A stretch of DNA of 64,000 bases from Vibrio penaeicida (GCF_019977755.1 NZ_AP025144.1:2170001-2234000), one strand, 5' to 3'; counted from the stretch's first letter, positions 1-8,325 are shown. Notes: generated from the sequence alone by a model not told the origin. Made by a program: numbers and translations.

Positions 1-213
1 GAAATCAGCCTACCTGATTCTGTATGGAGCAAAATCAATTACGCTTGGATTGGTTTTTTCTCATTTTGTGCCGCTTTAAATGTATATGTTGCCTTTACAA
101 TGTCTTTAGATATTTGGGTAAACTTTAAAGTATTCGGCTTACTAGCAGCCACCTTTGGCTTTATGATCCTTACCGGTATCTACATCTATATGCAGATACC
201 TAAAGACCAGTAG
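1..213 (+). CDS. yciB: Inner membrane-spanning protein YciB (C-terminal part)
   Basis: The window opens inside this gene. About 70 codons remain, in frame 1, ending with TAG at 211-213. The translation is hydrophobic, with two membrane segments and the C-terminal sequence IYMQIPKDQ, which matches the YciB (IspZ, septation protein A) family as I know it. YciB is a small polytopic inner-membrane protein linked to envelope and septum integrity. A hairpin with a T-run follows at 294-318, so the gene ends its own transcript. The yciA gene comes next, as in other gamma-proteobacteria, which supports the call. Confidence 0.8.
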   Translation, partial: EISLPDSVWSKINYAWIGFFSFCAALNVYVAFTMSLDIWVNFKVFGLLAATFGFMILTGIYIYMQIPKDQ

Positions 214-293
214 AAAGATAGCCAATAGCCCCTTTGCTCAAAGATTAAGTCAGCTTTCTAGCTTCTTATTCTAAGTTCAGGTTATTTAGAAAG

Positions 294-318
294 CCTCAAA
301 CGTTGTTTGAGGTCTTTT
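294..318 (+). terminator. Rho-independent terminator after yciB
   Basis: CCTCAAAC (294-301) and GTTTGAGG (305-312) form an 8-bp perfect stem with a 3-nt loop, followed by TCTTTT. It separates yciB from yciA. Confidence 0.7.
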
Positions 319-434
319 GTCTTGGTAGTATCCCCTCCCCCTAATTAACCCGACTTCTTTATGAGGCCATTTGCCTCTGCTGTTTTGGAAAAATAGATGC
401 GTTATTACCTAACAAATATAATGGGTGGCTATGT

Positions 435-821
435 ATGAGCACACCAAAAGGGCAACTCCTTACTCGAACTTTGGCAATGCCAGGTGACTGCAATGCCAAT
501 GGCGACATTTTTGGCGGCTGGATTATGTCTCAGCTGGATTTGGCCGGCGGGATTTTAGCTAAAGAAATTTCAGGAGGACGAATTGTTACGGTCTCCGTCT
601 CCAGCATTACGTTCAAAAAACCAGTCAAGGTAGGCGATGTGGTGTGCTGTTATGGGGAATGTACCAAAATCGGGCGCACCTCAATGAGCATTGAACTGGA
701 GGTATGGGTAAAACCCGTCAAAGAAGACGGTGTTAAAGACCGATTTCAAGTTTGTGAGGCGACGTTCAATTATGTAGCCATCGACAGTGATGGAAAACCG
801 CGCCCAATCCCAACGAACTAA
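435..821 (+). CDS. yciA: Acyl-CoA thioester hydrolase YciA
   Basis: This 128-residue protein is a single hotdog-fold thioesterase that hydrolyses acyl-CoAs of varied chain length in the cytoplasm. The family pattern NANGDIFGGWIMSQLD is visible at about residues 21-36, with the Asp used in catalysis, and the length is normal for YciA. The ATG at 435 was chosen because it starts the conserved N-terminus (TPKGQLLTRTLAMP). The gene follows yciB, the usual neighbour. Its last codons and stop (TAA, 819-821) lie inside an 8-bp tandem repeat starting at 812, so the extreme C-terminus has been shaped by that repeat. Confidence 0.9.
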   Translation: MSTPKGQLLTRTLAMPGDCNANGDIFGGWIMSQLDLAGGILAKEISGGRIVTVSVSSITFKKPVKVGDVVCCYGECTKIGRTSMSIELEVWVKPVKEDGVKDRFQVCEATFNYVAIDSDGKPRPIPTN

Positions 822-867
822 CGAACTAACGAACTAACGAACTAACGAACTAACGAACTAACGAAGC
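812..867 (+). repeat. 8-bp tandem repeat AACGAACT (six perfect copies)
   Basis: AACGAACT occurs six times head to tail from 812 to 859, followed by a diverged unit AACGAAGC (860-867). The array begins in the last codons of yciA, contains its stop codon in the first unit, and ends just before the likely ribosome binding site (AAGG, 868-871) of the Nudix gene at 878. Slippage would change the yciA-Nudix spacing but not the YciA reading frame, because the stop lies in the first copy. Confidence 0.95.
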
Positions 868-877
868 AAGGTGTCAG

Positions 878-1354
878 ATGATTCATTTTCGACAAGGACA
901 GTCCCGATTCAACTTCAGGAGTGCAGCTATCATTATTGATGAAGGGTATATCCTTCTGCATACCAGCAAGAACGACGATTTTTGGTCTTTACCCGGTGGT
1001 AGGGTCGAATTTTTTGAACACTCTGACGACACCCTTGTTAGGGAAATCAAAGAGGAAACGGGTCTCAAAGCCGCAGTACAAAGGCACCTGTGGTACATCG
1101 AAAATTTCTTCGAATACGACGGAAGTAAATACCACGAAATATCCAACTGCTTTCTCATGAACTTGGACACACCGCAAGCAATACCCAAAGATAAAGAGTT
1201 CTCTGGCGTTGAGGAAGGCAGCCCATTAATTTTCAAATGGTTTCCAATAGAAGATGCCAAACAGCTCACTATCTACCCAGAGTTTCTGAAAGAACGCTTG
1301 AGTGACCTTCCAAATCACTTAGAGTTCATCAAAGAAGATAAACTACAAAAGTGA
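878..1354 (+). CDS. Nudix hydrolase
   Basis: A 158-residue protein with a clear Nudix box at about residues 41-63: a Gly, five residues, a Glu, seven residues, then REIKEETGL. Nudix enzymes hydrolyse nucleoside diphosphates linked to another group and bind Mg2+ through the REXXEE glutamates. The substrate cannot be read from sequence. Strands before the box ([12 protein letters not shown]) and the WSLPGG approach to it are typical. The ATG at 878 has an AAGG seven bases upstream. The gene sits between yciA and yciI and may be cotranscribed with yciA through the tandem repeat. Confidence 0.85.
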   Translation: MIHFRQGQSRFNFRSAAIIIDEGYILLHTSKNDDFWSLPGGRVEFFEHSDDTLVREIKEETGLKAAVQRHLWYIENFFEYDGSKYHEISNCFLMNLDTPQAIPKDKEFSGVEEGSPLIFKWFPIEDAKQLTIYPEFLKERLSDLPNHLEFIKEDKLQK

Positions 1355-1484
1355 TAAAGTTTTTCTAGTTGAAACTCACATTTTTAAGCCATTTAAAAGT
1401 AAATATCTTTTGCAGAACAAGATCTTTGCTTTGAATCGGTTTAGTATCTCTCTAACTAATCAATTTGAACAGGAAGTCTTATCT

Positions 1485-1781
1485 ATGTGGTACGTGATTT
1501 TTTCTCAGGATGTTGAGAATTCACTAGAAAAACGCCTAAGTGTTCGTGAGCGACACCTTGCTCGATTGCAAACACTCCAAGATGAAGGTCGTTTACTTAC
1601 AGCAGGACCAATGCCAGCAGTAGACAGTAACGAACCTGGTGCAGCGGGCTTCACAGGTTCAACCGTAATTGCAGAATTTGATTCTCTAGAAGATGCAAAA
1701 AGCTGGGCAGACGCAGACCCATATATAGAAGCTGGTGTATACGAAAACGTCATCGTAAAGCCTTTCAAGAAAGTGTTCTAA
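1485..1781 (+). CDS. yciI: YciI family protein
   Basis: A 98-residue protein of the YCII family, a ferredoxin-like alpha/beta fold found alone or fused to other domains, of uncertain function. The start [17 protein letters not shown] is the conserved family N-terminus, so I place the start at the ATG at 1485, with AGGAAG at 1471-1476 as ribosome binding site, rather than at an in-frame TTG at 1410. The conserved ERHLARL and LLTAGPMP segments hold the His and neighbouring residues thought to line the active site. The next gene, aspS, begins 4 bases after the stop, so the two are cotranscribed. Confidence 0.9.
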   Translation: MWYVIFSQDVENSLEKRLSVRERHLARLQTLQDEGRLLTAGPMPAVDSNEPGAAGFTGSTVIAEFDSLEDAKSWADADPYIEAGVYENVIVKPFKKVF

Positions 1782-1785
1782 CTTT

Positions 1786-2190
1786 ATGTCGAAATATTCT
1801 TTAGCCAAAGTGATTGGCACCACATTGCTGTCTGTTGGGCTACTTGCAGGGTGTGCTTCTTCTGACAGCAAGCAAAAGCAAATAGAGCTTATTGCGCAGC
1901 ATAGAGCAAGCGTTCTTTCTGCTGGTCTGCCAACTGAAGTTGGTGCACTCAATATCATGAAAGCAAGAGCCAAGTCTGGCGTGGTTGAACTGCTCATGAT
2001 TTACAATCAAGATCAGGGAAAAATTGCTCCACAGGAGCTTATGCATAACGCCATCAAATACTACTGTTCAAGTAATGAAGTGAAAGCTGCCTTAGAACAA
2101 GGCGTGCGCTATCGCTTAATGTTGCGAAATACTCGCGGGCAGTTAATCGTCGATCAGGTAGTTGCTATTGAGCGCTGCGACAAAAAATAG
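1786..2190 (+). CDS. aspS: Type II secretion pilotin, AspS/GspS family
   Basis: A 134-residue lipoprotein. The signal peptide ends in the lipobox LLAGC, with Cys23 as the lipidated residue. The mature domain contains two further cysteines, Cys94 and Cys131, near the C-terminus, which fits the disulfide-bonded AspS type of pilotin. Pilotins carry the secretin GspD to the outer membrane through the Lol route, and AspS is the Vibrio-type pilotin encoded apart from the gsp operon. Position directly after yciI is, as far as I recall, also the Vibrio arrangement. A terminator hairpin follows at 2272-2298. Confidence 0.75.
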   Translation: MSKYSLAKVIGTTLLSVGLLAGCASSDSKQKQIELIAQHRASVLSAGLPTEVGALNIMKARAKSGVVELLMIYNQDQGKIAPQELMHNAIKYYCSSNEVKAALEQGVRYRLMLRNTRGQLIVDQVVAIERCDKK

Positions 2191-2193
2191 ATT

Positions 2194-2385
2194 AGGGTCT
2201 GTGAATTGGCTTAGTCATATCGCTCTATCCGTTCACTTGGCACTGCTCGTATAAACGACACAGCTCCTATAAACGCGCCTAACTTGGCGCGTTTTTTATT
2301 ACTATGACTAGACCTCACACCTTGCGCCGCGATTGAAAGGCAGAAAGGTCGAAGAAAATTTAACCACAAAAGTTCAACAGACCCC
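2194..2385. repeat. Remnant of a MITE-like repeat (shared with 34555-34820)
   Basis: Bases 2304-2385 match the last 82 bases of the element at 34739-34820 without length difference, from ATGACTAG through CACACCTTGCGCCGCGATT to TTCAACAGACCC. The segment also begins with AGGGTCTGT at 2194, the first nine bases of the other copy, so this may be an element whose interior was replaced. The inner part (2203-2303) is unrelated to the full copy and includes a terminator. No coding capacity was seen. Confidence 0.75.
2272..2298 (+). terminator. Terminator after aspS
   Basis: AACGCGCC (2272-2279) and GGCGCGTT (2286-2293) form an 8-bp stem with a 6-nt loop, running into TTTTT. It ends the yciI-aspS transcript and lies inside the MITE-like remnant. 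Confidence 0.85.
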
Positions 2386-2698
2386 AAAGAACTTCAGAGA
2401 AAGTCTTCCACATAAGGCGATTAATTCACCCAATCAATCAAAAATGACCCTCTTTCATGGTCTTAAAGTTAAATTTTTGAAAAATTAAGCCATAATTGAA
2501 AGGAAACAGGCGTGAATGAGGTCTGATATTGCGACGGAATAATTCACTGTCTCGATTTTGTTTTCACTTTTCAGGGGATTCGTTTTATAACGAAATTGGA
2601 TGTTCGCAATCACCGCTTTCCTAAAGACACTTAAGGATTAAAGTCAAATCAGGAACTAAGTGGTTGCGCATTGTATTTATACATTTAAAAGGATAATC
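2386..2698. other. Intergenic region upstream of ynjB
   Basis: About 310 bases with no credible gene. The stretch is AT-rich around 2460-2510 and must contain the ynjB promoter. I see no strong operator or hairpin beyond the MITE remnant that ends at 2385. Confidence 0.5.
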
Positions 2699-3841
2699 AT
2701 GAAAAAGCTCATTTCTTCATTGTGTATTGCATTGCTTTCACTGCCAGCAGCGGCAACCGAGCAATGGAAAGACATTGAATTAAAAGCCCGAGGTCAAACC
2801 GTATTTTTCCATGCTTGGGGTGGCAGCCAACAAATCAACAACTACCTACGCTGGGCCGACAAGGAATTGCAGCGCCGCTACGGTGTTGAACTGAAACACG
2901 TAAAAGTCACTGATATTGCAGAAACCAGCTCTCGTCTATTAGCCGAGAAAACGGCTGGAAAAAATAGTGACGGCAGCGTTGATATGGTTTGGATTAACGG
3001 TGAAAACTTCAAGTCGATGAAAACCAATGAGCTGTTACATGGTCCATTTGTGGAAGGGTTACCTAGTTGGCAATATGTCGATAAGTCGTTACCGGTCGAT
3101 AGCGATTTCTCAGAGCCAACTCTTGGGCTAGAAGCACCATGGGGCGTTGGACAACTTGTTTTCATCCACGACTCTAAAAAGTTGAATAACCCACCAGCAA
3201 CATTTACTGAACTATTAAGTTATGCGCAAGCTTACCCTAATCGTATTAGTTACCCTAAGCCACCGCAATTTCACGGTACAAGCTTTTTAAAAGCGCTGCT
3301 TATCGAGCTAACAAATAACGACTCTCGCCTGATGAAGCCTGTGTCTGACGCCGAATTTGCGCAGATAACTCAACCACTTTGGGCTTACTTAGACAAACTA
3401 CACCCAAATAGCTGGAAACAAGGCAAGCAATTCCCATCGGGTTCACAGCAAACGATGCAGCTATTGGATGACAGCCAGTTGGATTTAGCCATTACATTCA
3501 ACCCTAACGCTGTCTTTTCTGCTCAGGCAGATGGGACGTTATCGGAAAGCACCAAAGCTTATGCAATGGACTCTGGCGCACTATCGAATATCCATTTCCT
3601 AGCCATTCCGTGGAACGCGCGTGCGAAAGAAGGGGCAAAAGTTGCCATCAACTTTTTGCTTAGCCCAGAAGCACAATCTCGCAAAGGCGACTTGGAAATA
3701 TGGGGCGACCCAGCTGTACTGGAATCTAAGCATTTAACAGGCAGTGCAAAGAACACTAAATTGTTTAAATCCGTTGCCGAGCCACACCCAAGCTGGCAGA
3801 TCGCGTTAGAGCAAGAATGGCTTAAGCGCTACGGTCAATAA
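2699..3841 (+). CDS. ynjB: ABC transporter periplasmic binding protein YnjB
   Basis: A 380-residue exported solute-binding protein. Residues 1-19 form a Sec signal peptide (MKKLISSLCIALLSLPAAA). The mature part has the type II binding-protein look of the YnjB family, with WGGSQQINNYLRW near the start and PWGVGQLVF mid-protein. I start at the ATG at 2699, after AAAAGGAT, rather than at an upstream in-frame TTG (2660) that would bury the signal peptide. It heads the ynjBCDF cluster and delivers substrate to YnjC/YnjD. The substrate is unknown; the system is a distant relative of thiamine, iron and phosphonate importers. Confidence 0.88.
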   Translation: MKKLISSLCIALLSLPAAATEQWKDIELKARGQTVFFHAWGGSQQINNYLRWADKELQRRYGVELKHVKVTDIAETSSRLLAEKTAGKNSDGSVDMVWINGENFKSMKTNELLHGPFVEGLPSWQYVDKSLPVDSDFSEPTLGLEAPWGVGQLVFIHDSKKLNNPPATFTELLSYAQAYPNRISYPKPPQFHGTSFLKALLIELTNNDSRLMKPVSDAEFAQITQPLWAYLDKLHPNSWKQGKQFPSGSQQTMQLLDDSQLDLAITFNPNAVFSAQADGTLSESTKAYAMDSGALSNIHFLAIPWNARAKEGAKVAINFLLSPEAQSRKGDLEIWGDPAVLESKHLTGSAKNTKLFKSVAEPHPSWQIALEQEWLKRYGQ

Positions 3842-3848
3842 ACCTATT

Positions 3849-3870
3849 CCTCCCTCTTTTAAGGGGGAGG
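3849..3870 (+). other. Intercistronic hairpin between ynjB and ynjC
   Basis: CCTCCCTC (3849-3856) pairs with GGGGGAGG (3863-3870) around a TTTTAA loop, with one G-T pair. There is no T-run after it, so it is more likely a 3' stabiliser of the binding-protein message, or a partial barrier, than a terminator. This pattern is common after binding-protein genes that need higher expression than their permeases. Confidence 0.6.
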
Positions 3871-3886
3871 TTCAACACAGAAAGTC

Positions 3887-5605
3887 ATGATGTTAAGACT
3901 CCTATATTTTTTGATGATCGCTGTATGTATCGCCCCAACAATCCCCGGATTTGTAGGTGTGGTTCTGTCATCGATAAATTACATTCCGCCGCTTGGCTAT
4001 ACCCAACCATCAATAAACGGTTTTAACGCCGTATTTGCTTGGAGCGGAGTATGGGAGTCTATCTCTCTAACGGTTTTCACAACATTAGTGAGTACGTTTT
4101 TAGCGTGCATACTAACGTTTTTCATTCTGCAAGCGTGTTGGCGCTCTACTTTTTGGCAGAAGGTAGAACTCACTCTTTCTCCCCTACTCGCCTTGCCCCA
4201 TGTTGCCTTCGCTATCGGCTTTTCATTTCTGTTTGCTCCAACGGGAATGATAGTAAGGGCGCTGCACCCTATTCTGGACATGATGCCCATTTTTGGCGAT
4301 ACCGTTTGGGACTTTAATATTGTTCACAATCAAGTAGGTTGGGGATTAATCGCAGTACTGACTCTAAAAGAAATTCCTTTTTTGCTGCTCATGAGCATTC
4401 CTATTTTACAGCAGCTAAAAATCAACCAAACCACGCAAGTCGCGCATAGCCTTGGATATAACGATGCACAAATGTGGTGGAAATGCATTTTCCCCCAATG
4501 GCTGCCTAAACTCCGGTTTCCTTTGCTCGCCGTATTGGCATACGGTGCCTCAGTCGTTGATTTAGCTTTAATTGTAGGACCAACTAACCCACCAACGTTT
4601 GCGGTTTTGGTTTGGCAATGGTTTAACGATCCCGATCTTTCTTTGCTTCCTCGCGCAGCAGCAGGAGCCGTTATTTTATTCTTCGTCTGCGCTTTATTAA
4701 TCGCTGTCTTACGTGGCGTGGAGACACTTTCAGTTAAAAAATGCCGAGCTTGGCAGGTTGGTGGTCGATTCGGCATCAAAATGCCCGGTAAAACATTGTT
4801 CTTGGCCACAACGTTAATTGCATTTCTCACGTTGCCTTTAATGGTCATTTGGAGTTTTGCCCAGCGCTGGCGTTTTCCCGACTTGTTCCCAACACGATTA
4901 AGTGAACGTTTTTGGTCAAACGAATGGCAAGGCATTATTCCAACGGTGCTTGATAGCCTGTCGATAGCCATTATTTCATCGACCATTGCCCTTATTCTCG
5001 CTTTGGTCGGTCACGAGTACCGTATTCGACATCGCGTGCATGTTCCGGGGTTCATTATTGCGATTCCGATGTTAGTGCCTCAGCTCTCTATATTATTTGG
5101 GCTCCAGATTACTACGCTGCTTTTTTCATCGGACGCATATTATTTCTGGGTTTGTTGGGCGCATGTATTCTTCGCATTCCCATACGTATTTCTGTCGTTA
5201 GACGGTCCTTGGCGCAGCTACGACAATCGCTTAACCCAAGCCGCGCTCAGCTTGGGGAAATCCCCGTTCCGAGCATGGTGGTCGGTTAAAGCGCACATTC
5301 TCTTCCCTGCCATCATTTATGCTTGGGCTGTGGGTATTAGCGTGAGCTTGGCTCAATACCTACCTACGCTAATGCTTGGTGCAGGAAGGATCGCGACCAT
5401 AACAACAGAAGCCGTCGCATTAACCAGTGGGCACGACAGACGAGTCACTGCTATTTATGCTCTTTGGCAGGCACTTTTACCACTGATATTCTTCACCTTT
5501 GCGATGCTCACCAATCAGTTACAAAACAGACGTTTACGTCGTACACAATCAGTAAGGACAGAAAGCCTTCATGACGCTTCAGCTAAAAAACCTCGTCATC
5601 CATGA
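3887..5605 (+). CDS. ynjC: ABC transporter fused permease YnjC
   Basis: A 572-residue polytopic membrane protein made of two permease halves fused in one chain, as in YnjC and ThiP. Each half carries a cytoplasmic EAA-type loop that docks on the ATPase, for example AHSLGYNDAQMWWKCIFP in the first half and ALSLGKSPFRAWWSVKAHIL in the second. Roughly a dozen membrane segments are visible. It is slightly longer than the E. coli protein because of a basic C-terminal tail (NRRLRRTQS onward), which is the part overlapping ynjD by 35 bases. That overlap suggests translational coupling with the ATPase gene. Confidence 0.88.
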   Translation: MMLRLLYFLMIAVCIAPTIPGFVGVVLSSINYIPPLGYTQPSINGFNAVFAWSGVWESISLTVFTTLVSTFLACILTFFILQACWRSTFWQKVELTLSPLLALPHVAFAIGFSFLFAPTGMIVRALHPILDMMPIFGDTVWDFNIVHNQVGWGLIAVLTLKEIPFLLLMSIPILQQLKINQTTQVAHSLGYNDAQMWWKCIFPQWLPKLRFPLLAVLAYGASVVDLALIVGPTNPPTFAVLVWQWFNDPDLSLLPRAAAGAVILFFVCALLIAVLRGVETLSVKKCRAWQVGGRFGIKMPGKTLFLATTLIAFLTLPLMVIWSFAQRWRFPDLFPTRLSERFWSNEWQGIIPTVLDSLSIAIISSTIALILALVGHEYRIRHRVHVPGFIIAIPMLVPQLSILFGLQITTLLFSSDAYYFWVCWAHVFFAFPYVFLSLDGPWRSYDNRLTQAALSLGKSPFRAWWSVKAHILFPAIIYAWAVGISVSLAQYLPTLMLGAGRIATITTEAVALTSGHDRRVTAIYALWQALLPLIFFTFAMLTNQLQNRRLRRTQSVRTESLHDASAKKPRHP

Positions 5606-6218
5606 TCGAGAAAACAAAGCCCTTTTTAATCCGATTTCTTTTGAGGTCGGAGATGGGGAAGTCTTTACTTTGATGGGACCAAGTGGATGCGGTAAATCGT
5701 CATTACTCAGCACAATTGCAGGGCACCTTTCCGACGATTTCAAATATTCAGGCAATATCTTGATTGAAAATAAAGAGGTCGGCGACATTAGCCCCCACAA
5801 ACGTAAAGTTGGGTTTCTATTCCAAGATGACTTGCTGTTCCCCCATCTAAATATTTGGGAAAATTTGGCATTTGCTTTGCCTAACTCAGTGAAAGGCCAA
5901 GAACGAAATCAACAAGCGATGTTGGCCTTAGAAAAAGTAGGGTTAGAAAAACTGGCAAACTCGTTCCCTAATCAAGTATCTGGCGGGCAAAGAGCCCGTG
6001 TAAGTTTGCTTCGCATGTTACTTGCTAAACCAAGAGTCGCCTTGCTTGACGAACCATTCAGTAAGTTAGATAAAGATTTACGCGTCCAGTTTAGAGAATG
6101 GGTATTCCAACAGTTAAAGGATGCAAACATACCCGCTTTAATGGTCACACACGATGAAGCCGACGTTCCAGCCAATAGTGCTTGCTTGAGCTGGCCATGG
6201 GAGAAAGCCCATGCTTGA
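5571..6218 (+). CDS. ynjD: ABC transporter ATPase YnjD
   Basis: A 215-residue ABC ATPase that should power the YnjBC importer. Walker A is GPSGCGKS (residues 36-43), the signature is SGGQ (137-140), Walker B is VALLDEP (156-162), and the H-loop THDEAD follows. The domain is minimal, without a C-terminal regulatory extension, as is usual for YnjD. It starts inside the end of ynjC and its last 8 bases overlap the start of ynjF, so all three should be translated together. Confidence 0.9.
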   Translation: MTLQLKNLVIHDRENKALFNPISFEVGDGEVFTLMGPSGCGKSSLLSTIAGHLSDDFKYSGNILIENKEVGDISPHKRKVGFLFQDDLLFPHLNIWENLAFALPNSVKGQERNQQAMLALEKVGLEKLANSFPNQVSGGQRARVSLLRMLLAKPRVALLDEPFSKLDKDLRVQFREWVFQQLKDANIPALMVTHDEADVPANSACLSWPWEKAHA

Positions 6219-6858
6219 TAGATTCAGTATTAAGGTAATTCGCGCCCCACTCAATTTGGTGGCTCAATCGTTGGATAAGTTAAACGTGACTGCCAATCAG
6301 GCGACATTTGTGGGATTTCTTATTGGCTGTTTGGCATTTCCAGCATTGATTCTTCAAGAATACAGCTGGGCACTGCTATTTATTGTATTAAACAGGATTG
6401 GGGATGGCATTGATGGCGCTCTAGCCAGAAGGCACGGCATCACCGATTCAGGTGGCTTTCTCGACATCAGCTTGGATTTTCTCTTCTACTCGTTAATCCC
6501 CTTTGGATTCGTTGTTGCCAACCCAGAAACCAACGCTATCGCAGGTGCCTTTTTGATCTTTTCATTTATCGGTACTGGGTGCAGCTTTTTGGCATTTGCG
6601 GTGATGGCGGGCAAACACAATATTGATAACCCGGTTTACACCAACAAATCCCTCTATTACATGAGTGGCATTACCGAAGGAACCGAAACCATAGCGTGTT
6701 TTGTGCTGTTCTGCTTATTCCCGCAATACTTCTCAGTCATTGCCTTTGTGTTTGGTTCTCTATGCTGGATAACCACATTTACTCGAATCTGGTCTGGTTT
6801 CCATACTTTGAAGAATATTGAGCAGGAAAACGCCGTTGCCACTGATAAGTCTGAGTAA
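6211..6858 (+). CDS. ynjF: CDP-alcohol phosphatidyltransferase family protein YnjF
   Basis: A 215-residue integral membrane protein with the CDP-alcohol phosphotransferase signature DGIDGALAR, then a seven-residue gap, G, GFL-D and ISL-D (about residues 65-92). The Asp residues bind the metals used to transfer a phosphatidyl or similar group from a CDP-activated donor to an alcohol. Several membrane helices surround the motif. In E. coli ynjF also lies beside ynjBCD. Here it overlaps ynjD, which ties the enzyme to the transporter more closely. The acceptor alcohol is unknown. A strong terminator follows. Confidence 0.85.
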   Translation: MLDRFSIKVIRAPLNLVAQSLDKLNVTANQATFVGFLIGCLAFPALILQEYSWALLFIVLNRIGDGIDGALARRHGITDSGGFLDISLDFLFYSLIPFGFVVANPETNAIAGAFLIFSFIGTGCSFLAFAVMAGKHNIDNPVYTNKSLYYMSGITEGTETIACFVLFCLFPQYFSVIAFVFGSLCWITTFTRIWSGFHTLKNIEQENAVATDKSE

Positions 6859-6860
6859 AC

Positions 6861-6901
6861 AAAAATAAGAAGAGATCTTACGAAGACTCTTCTTATTTTT
6901 T
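6861..6901 (+). terminator. Terminator after ynjF
   Basis: AATAAGAAGAG pairs with CTCTTCTTATT around a 12-nt loop and continues into a run of T (6896-6901). It closes the ynjBCDF transcript. Confidence 0.85.
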
Positions 6902-6955
6902 GCTTTTGCTCTTGCTCTTGCTAAGGGTTACCTGATACTTGTGACCGCGGTTTTC

Positions 6956-7249
6956 TCAAGCAGCCACGGGTTTCTTGTCCGATTTGCTGATCTTTTTCGC
7001 TCTTTTTATGGCGGACTTTTTAGACACTTTTTTCTGTGCCACTTGGAAAGATTGCGCTTGCTTGAGTTCTTTCTTTGCTTTCTTTAATTTGGCTTTTGCA
7101 GCAATAGCGGCAACCTCTGCTTTTTCAGCTTGCTCCATGGCGCGCTTGGCTTCTTCTGCTGCTTGTTTGGCAAGTTGAACCGTTTTCTCGACTTCCTTTT
7201 CGCTCTTCTCAAACAGCTTCTTTAGTTTTTTTAGATCGTTTACTGGCAT
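6956..7249 (-). CDS. Small Lys/Ala-rich coiled-coil protein next to PPK2
   Basis: A 97-residue protein I do not recognise by family name. Residues about 5-72 are an uninterrupted amphipathic helix rich in Lys, Glu and Ala (typical stretch EKTVQLAKQAAEEAKRAMEQ), likely a coiled coil. The C-terminal 25 residues are very basic (KKVSKKSAIKRAKKISKSDK), like a histone H1 tail or a polyanion-binding tail. The start at 7249 has an AAAGGAG ribosome binding site eight bases upstream; an in-frame ATG at 7270 lies before that site. It is transcribed with the upstream polyphosphate kinase gene, 35 bases away, so binding of polyphosphate or nucleic acid is a reasonable guess. Confidence 0.7.
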   Translation of the reverse strand: MPVNDLKKLKKLFEKSEKEVEKTVQLAKQAAEEAKRAMEQAEKAEVAAIAAKAKLKKAKKELKQAQSFQVAQKKVSKKSAIKRAKKISKSDKKPVAA

Positions 7250-7284
7250 AGTGTTTTCTCCTTTTCTCATTCAGCCTGCTGGTC

Positions 7285-8172
7285 TTATCCTGCTTTTGTC
7301 ATGTCTCTCGGGCTTCCAACAACCTTCGGATCGAGCCTATTAACCACATCGTGATCTTTCCCTGGGTAATCAATCAAGCTTAAGAAGTGGCGCATACAAT
7401 TGATCCGTCCTCGCTTTTTGTCGTCGGAGCGAATCACAGTCCACGGCGCGTCTTTGGTATCGGTGTGAAACATCATGGCGTCTTTTGCACGGCTGTAATC
7501 ATCCCACTTGGCAAGAGAAGCCATATCTACGGGGCTTAACTTCCATTGCTTAAGAGGATCGTTCTGGCGAGATTTAAAGCGGCGAAATTGCTCGGTTCGA
7601 CTTACCGAAAACCAATACTTAAATAAGCGGATACCCGAATTGGCGAGCATGCGCTCTAGTTCGGGGGTTTGTCTCAAGAACTCTAAGTACTCGTCGTCTT
7701 CGCAAAATCCCATTACCTTTTCGACGCCTGCTCTGTTGTACCAAGAACGGTCGAATAAAATGATTTCACCTTTGGTTGGTAGATGCTGAATATAGCGTTG
7801 GAAATACCACTGATTTCTTTCTCGTGCATTTGGTTTTTCAAGCGCAATAACATGTGCACCACGTGGATTGAGGTGCTCCATAAATCGCTTGATGGTTCCT
7901 CCCTTACCCGCTGCGTCTCGCCCTTCGAAAAGAATGACAATACGCTCGTTGTTTTCTTTAACCCACCCTTGCAACTTGAGTAGCTCAATTTGCAGTTCGT
8001 GTTTGTGGCGTTCGTATTCCACAACATCCATTTTTGTTTTGTATGGGTATTTGCCGTCTGCATTCCAGGGAATCTTGCCGTTTTTCGCGTTGAGATCGAA
8101 TAAGATTTCTGCCGATTTTTGCTTTTTAGCGGTCTGAATTACAGACACAGGATTTGAATTAGATTGACTCAT
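7285..8172 (-). CDS. ppk2: Polyphosphate kinase 2 (PPK2 family)
   Basis: A 295-residue cytoplasmic kinase that uses polyphosphate to phosphorylate nucleotides, or the reverse. Walker A is GRDAAGKGG (84-92), Walker B is in IILFDRSWYNRAG (about 137-149), and the lid residues follow. The single-domain length fits class I PPK2 enzymes, which mainly act on nucleoside diphosphates. I start at 8172 because AAAGGAAAG lies just upstream; the longer reading from 8193 would put that site inside the gene. It precedes the Lys-rich coiled-coil gene in one transcript and diverges from a LysR gene. Confidence 0.88.
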   Translation of the reverse strand: MSQSNSNPVSVIQTAKKQKSAEILFDLNAKNGKIPWNADGKYPYKTKMDVVEYERHKHELQIELLKLQGWVKENNERIVILFEGRDAAGKGGTIKRFMEHLNPRGAHVIALEKPNARERNQWYFQRYIQHLPTKGEIILFDRSWYNRAGVEKVMGFCEDDEYLEFLRQTPELERMLANSGIRLFKYWFSVSRTEQFRRFKSRQNDPLKQWKLSPVDMASLAKWDDYSRAKDAMMFHTDTKDAPWTVIRSDDKKRGRINCMRHFLSLIDYPGKDHDVVNRLDPKVVGSPRDMTKAG

Positions 8173-8325
8173 ATACTGCGCTTTCCTTTTCATACGGACT
8201 TGCTTTCGGGGCTAAAGCCGGTGAGCTTCACAAAGATGTCTATTTCTTTACCTTAATTATGCTATGGTTATTCATGTAAATTAAATGTTATTATTCTATA
8301 ACTTCTATAACTTTTGATTATCGTC

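Noticed and set aside
812..867. Repeat array taken as a CRISPR
   Set aside because: The units are 8 bp and directly adjacent, with no spacers and no cas genes; it is a simple tandem repeat.
4330..4986. Long minus-strand ORF opposite ynjC (218 codons)
   Set aside because: It lies antisense to a well-supported permease gene, has no family likeness and a composition expected from the reverse of membrane codons.
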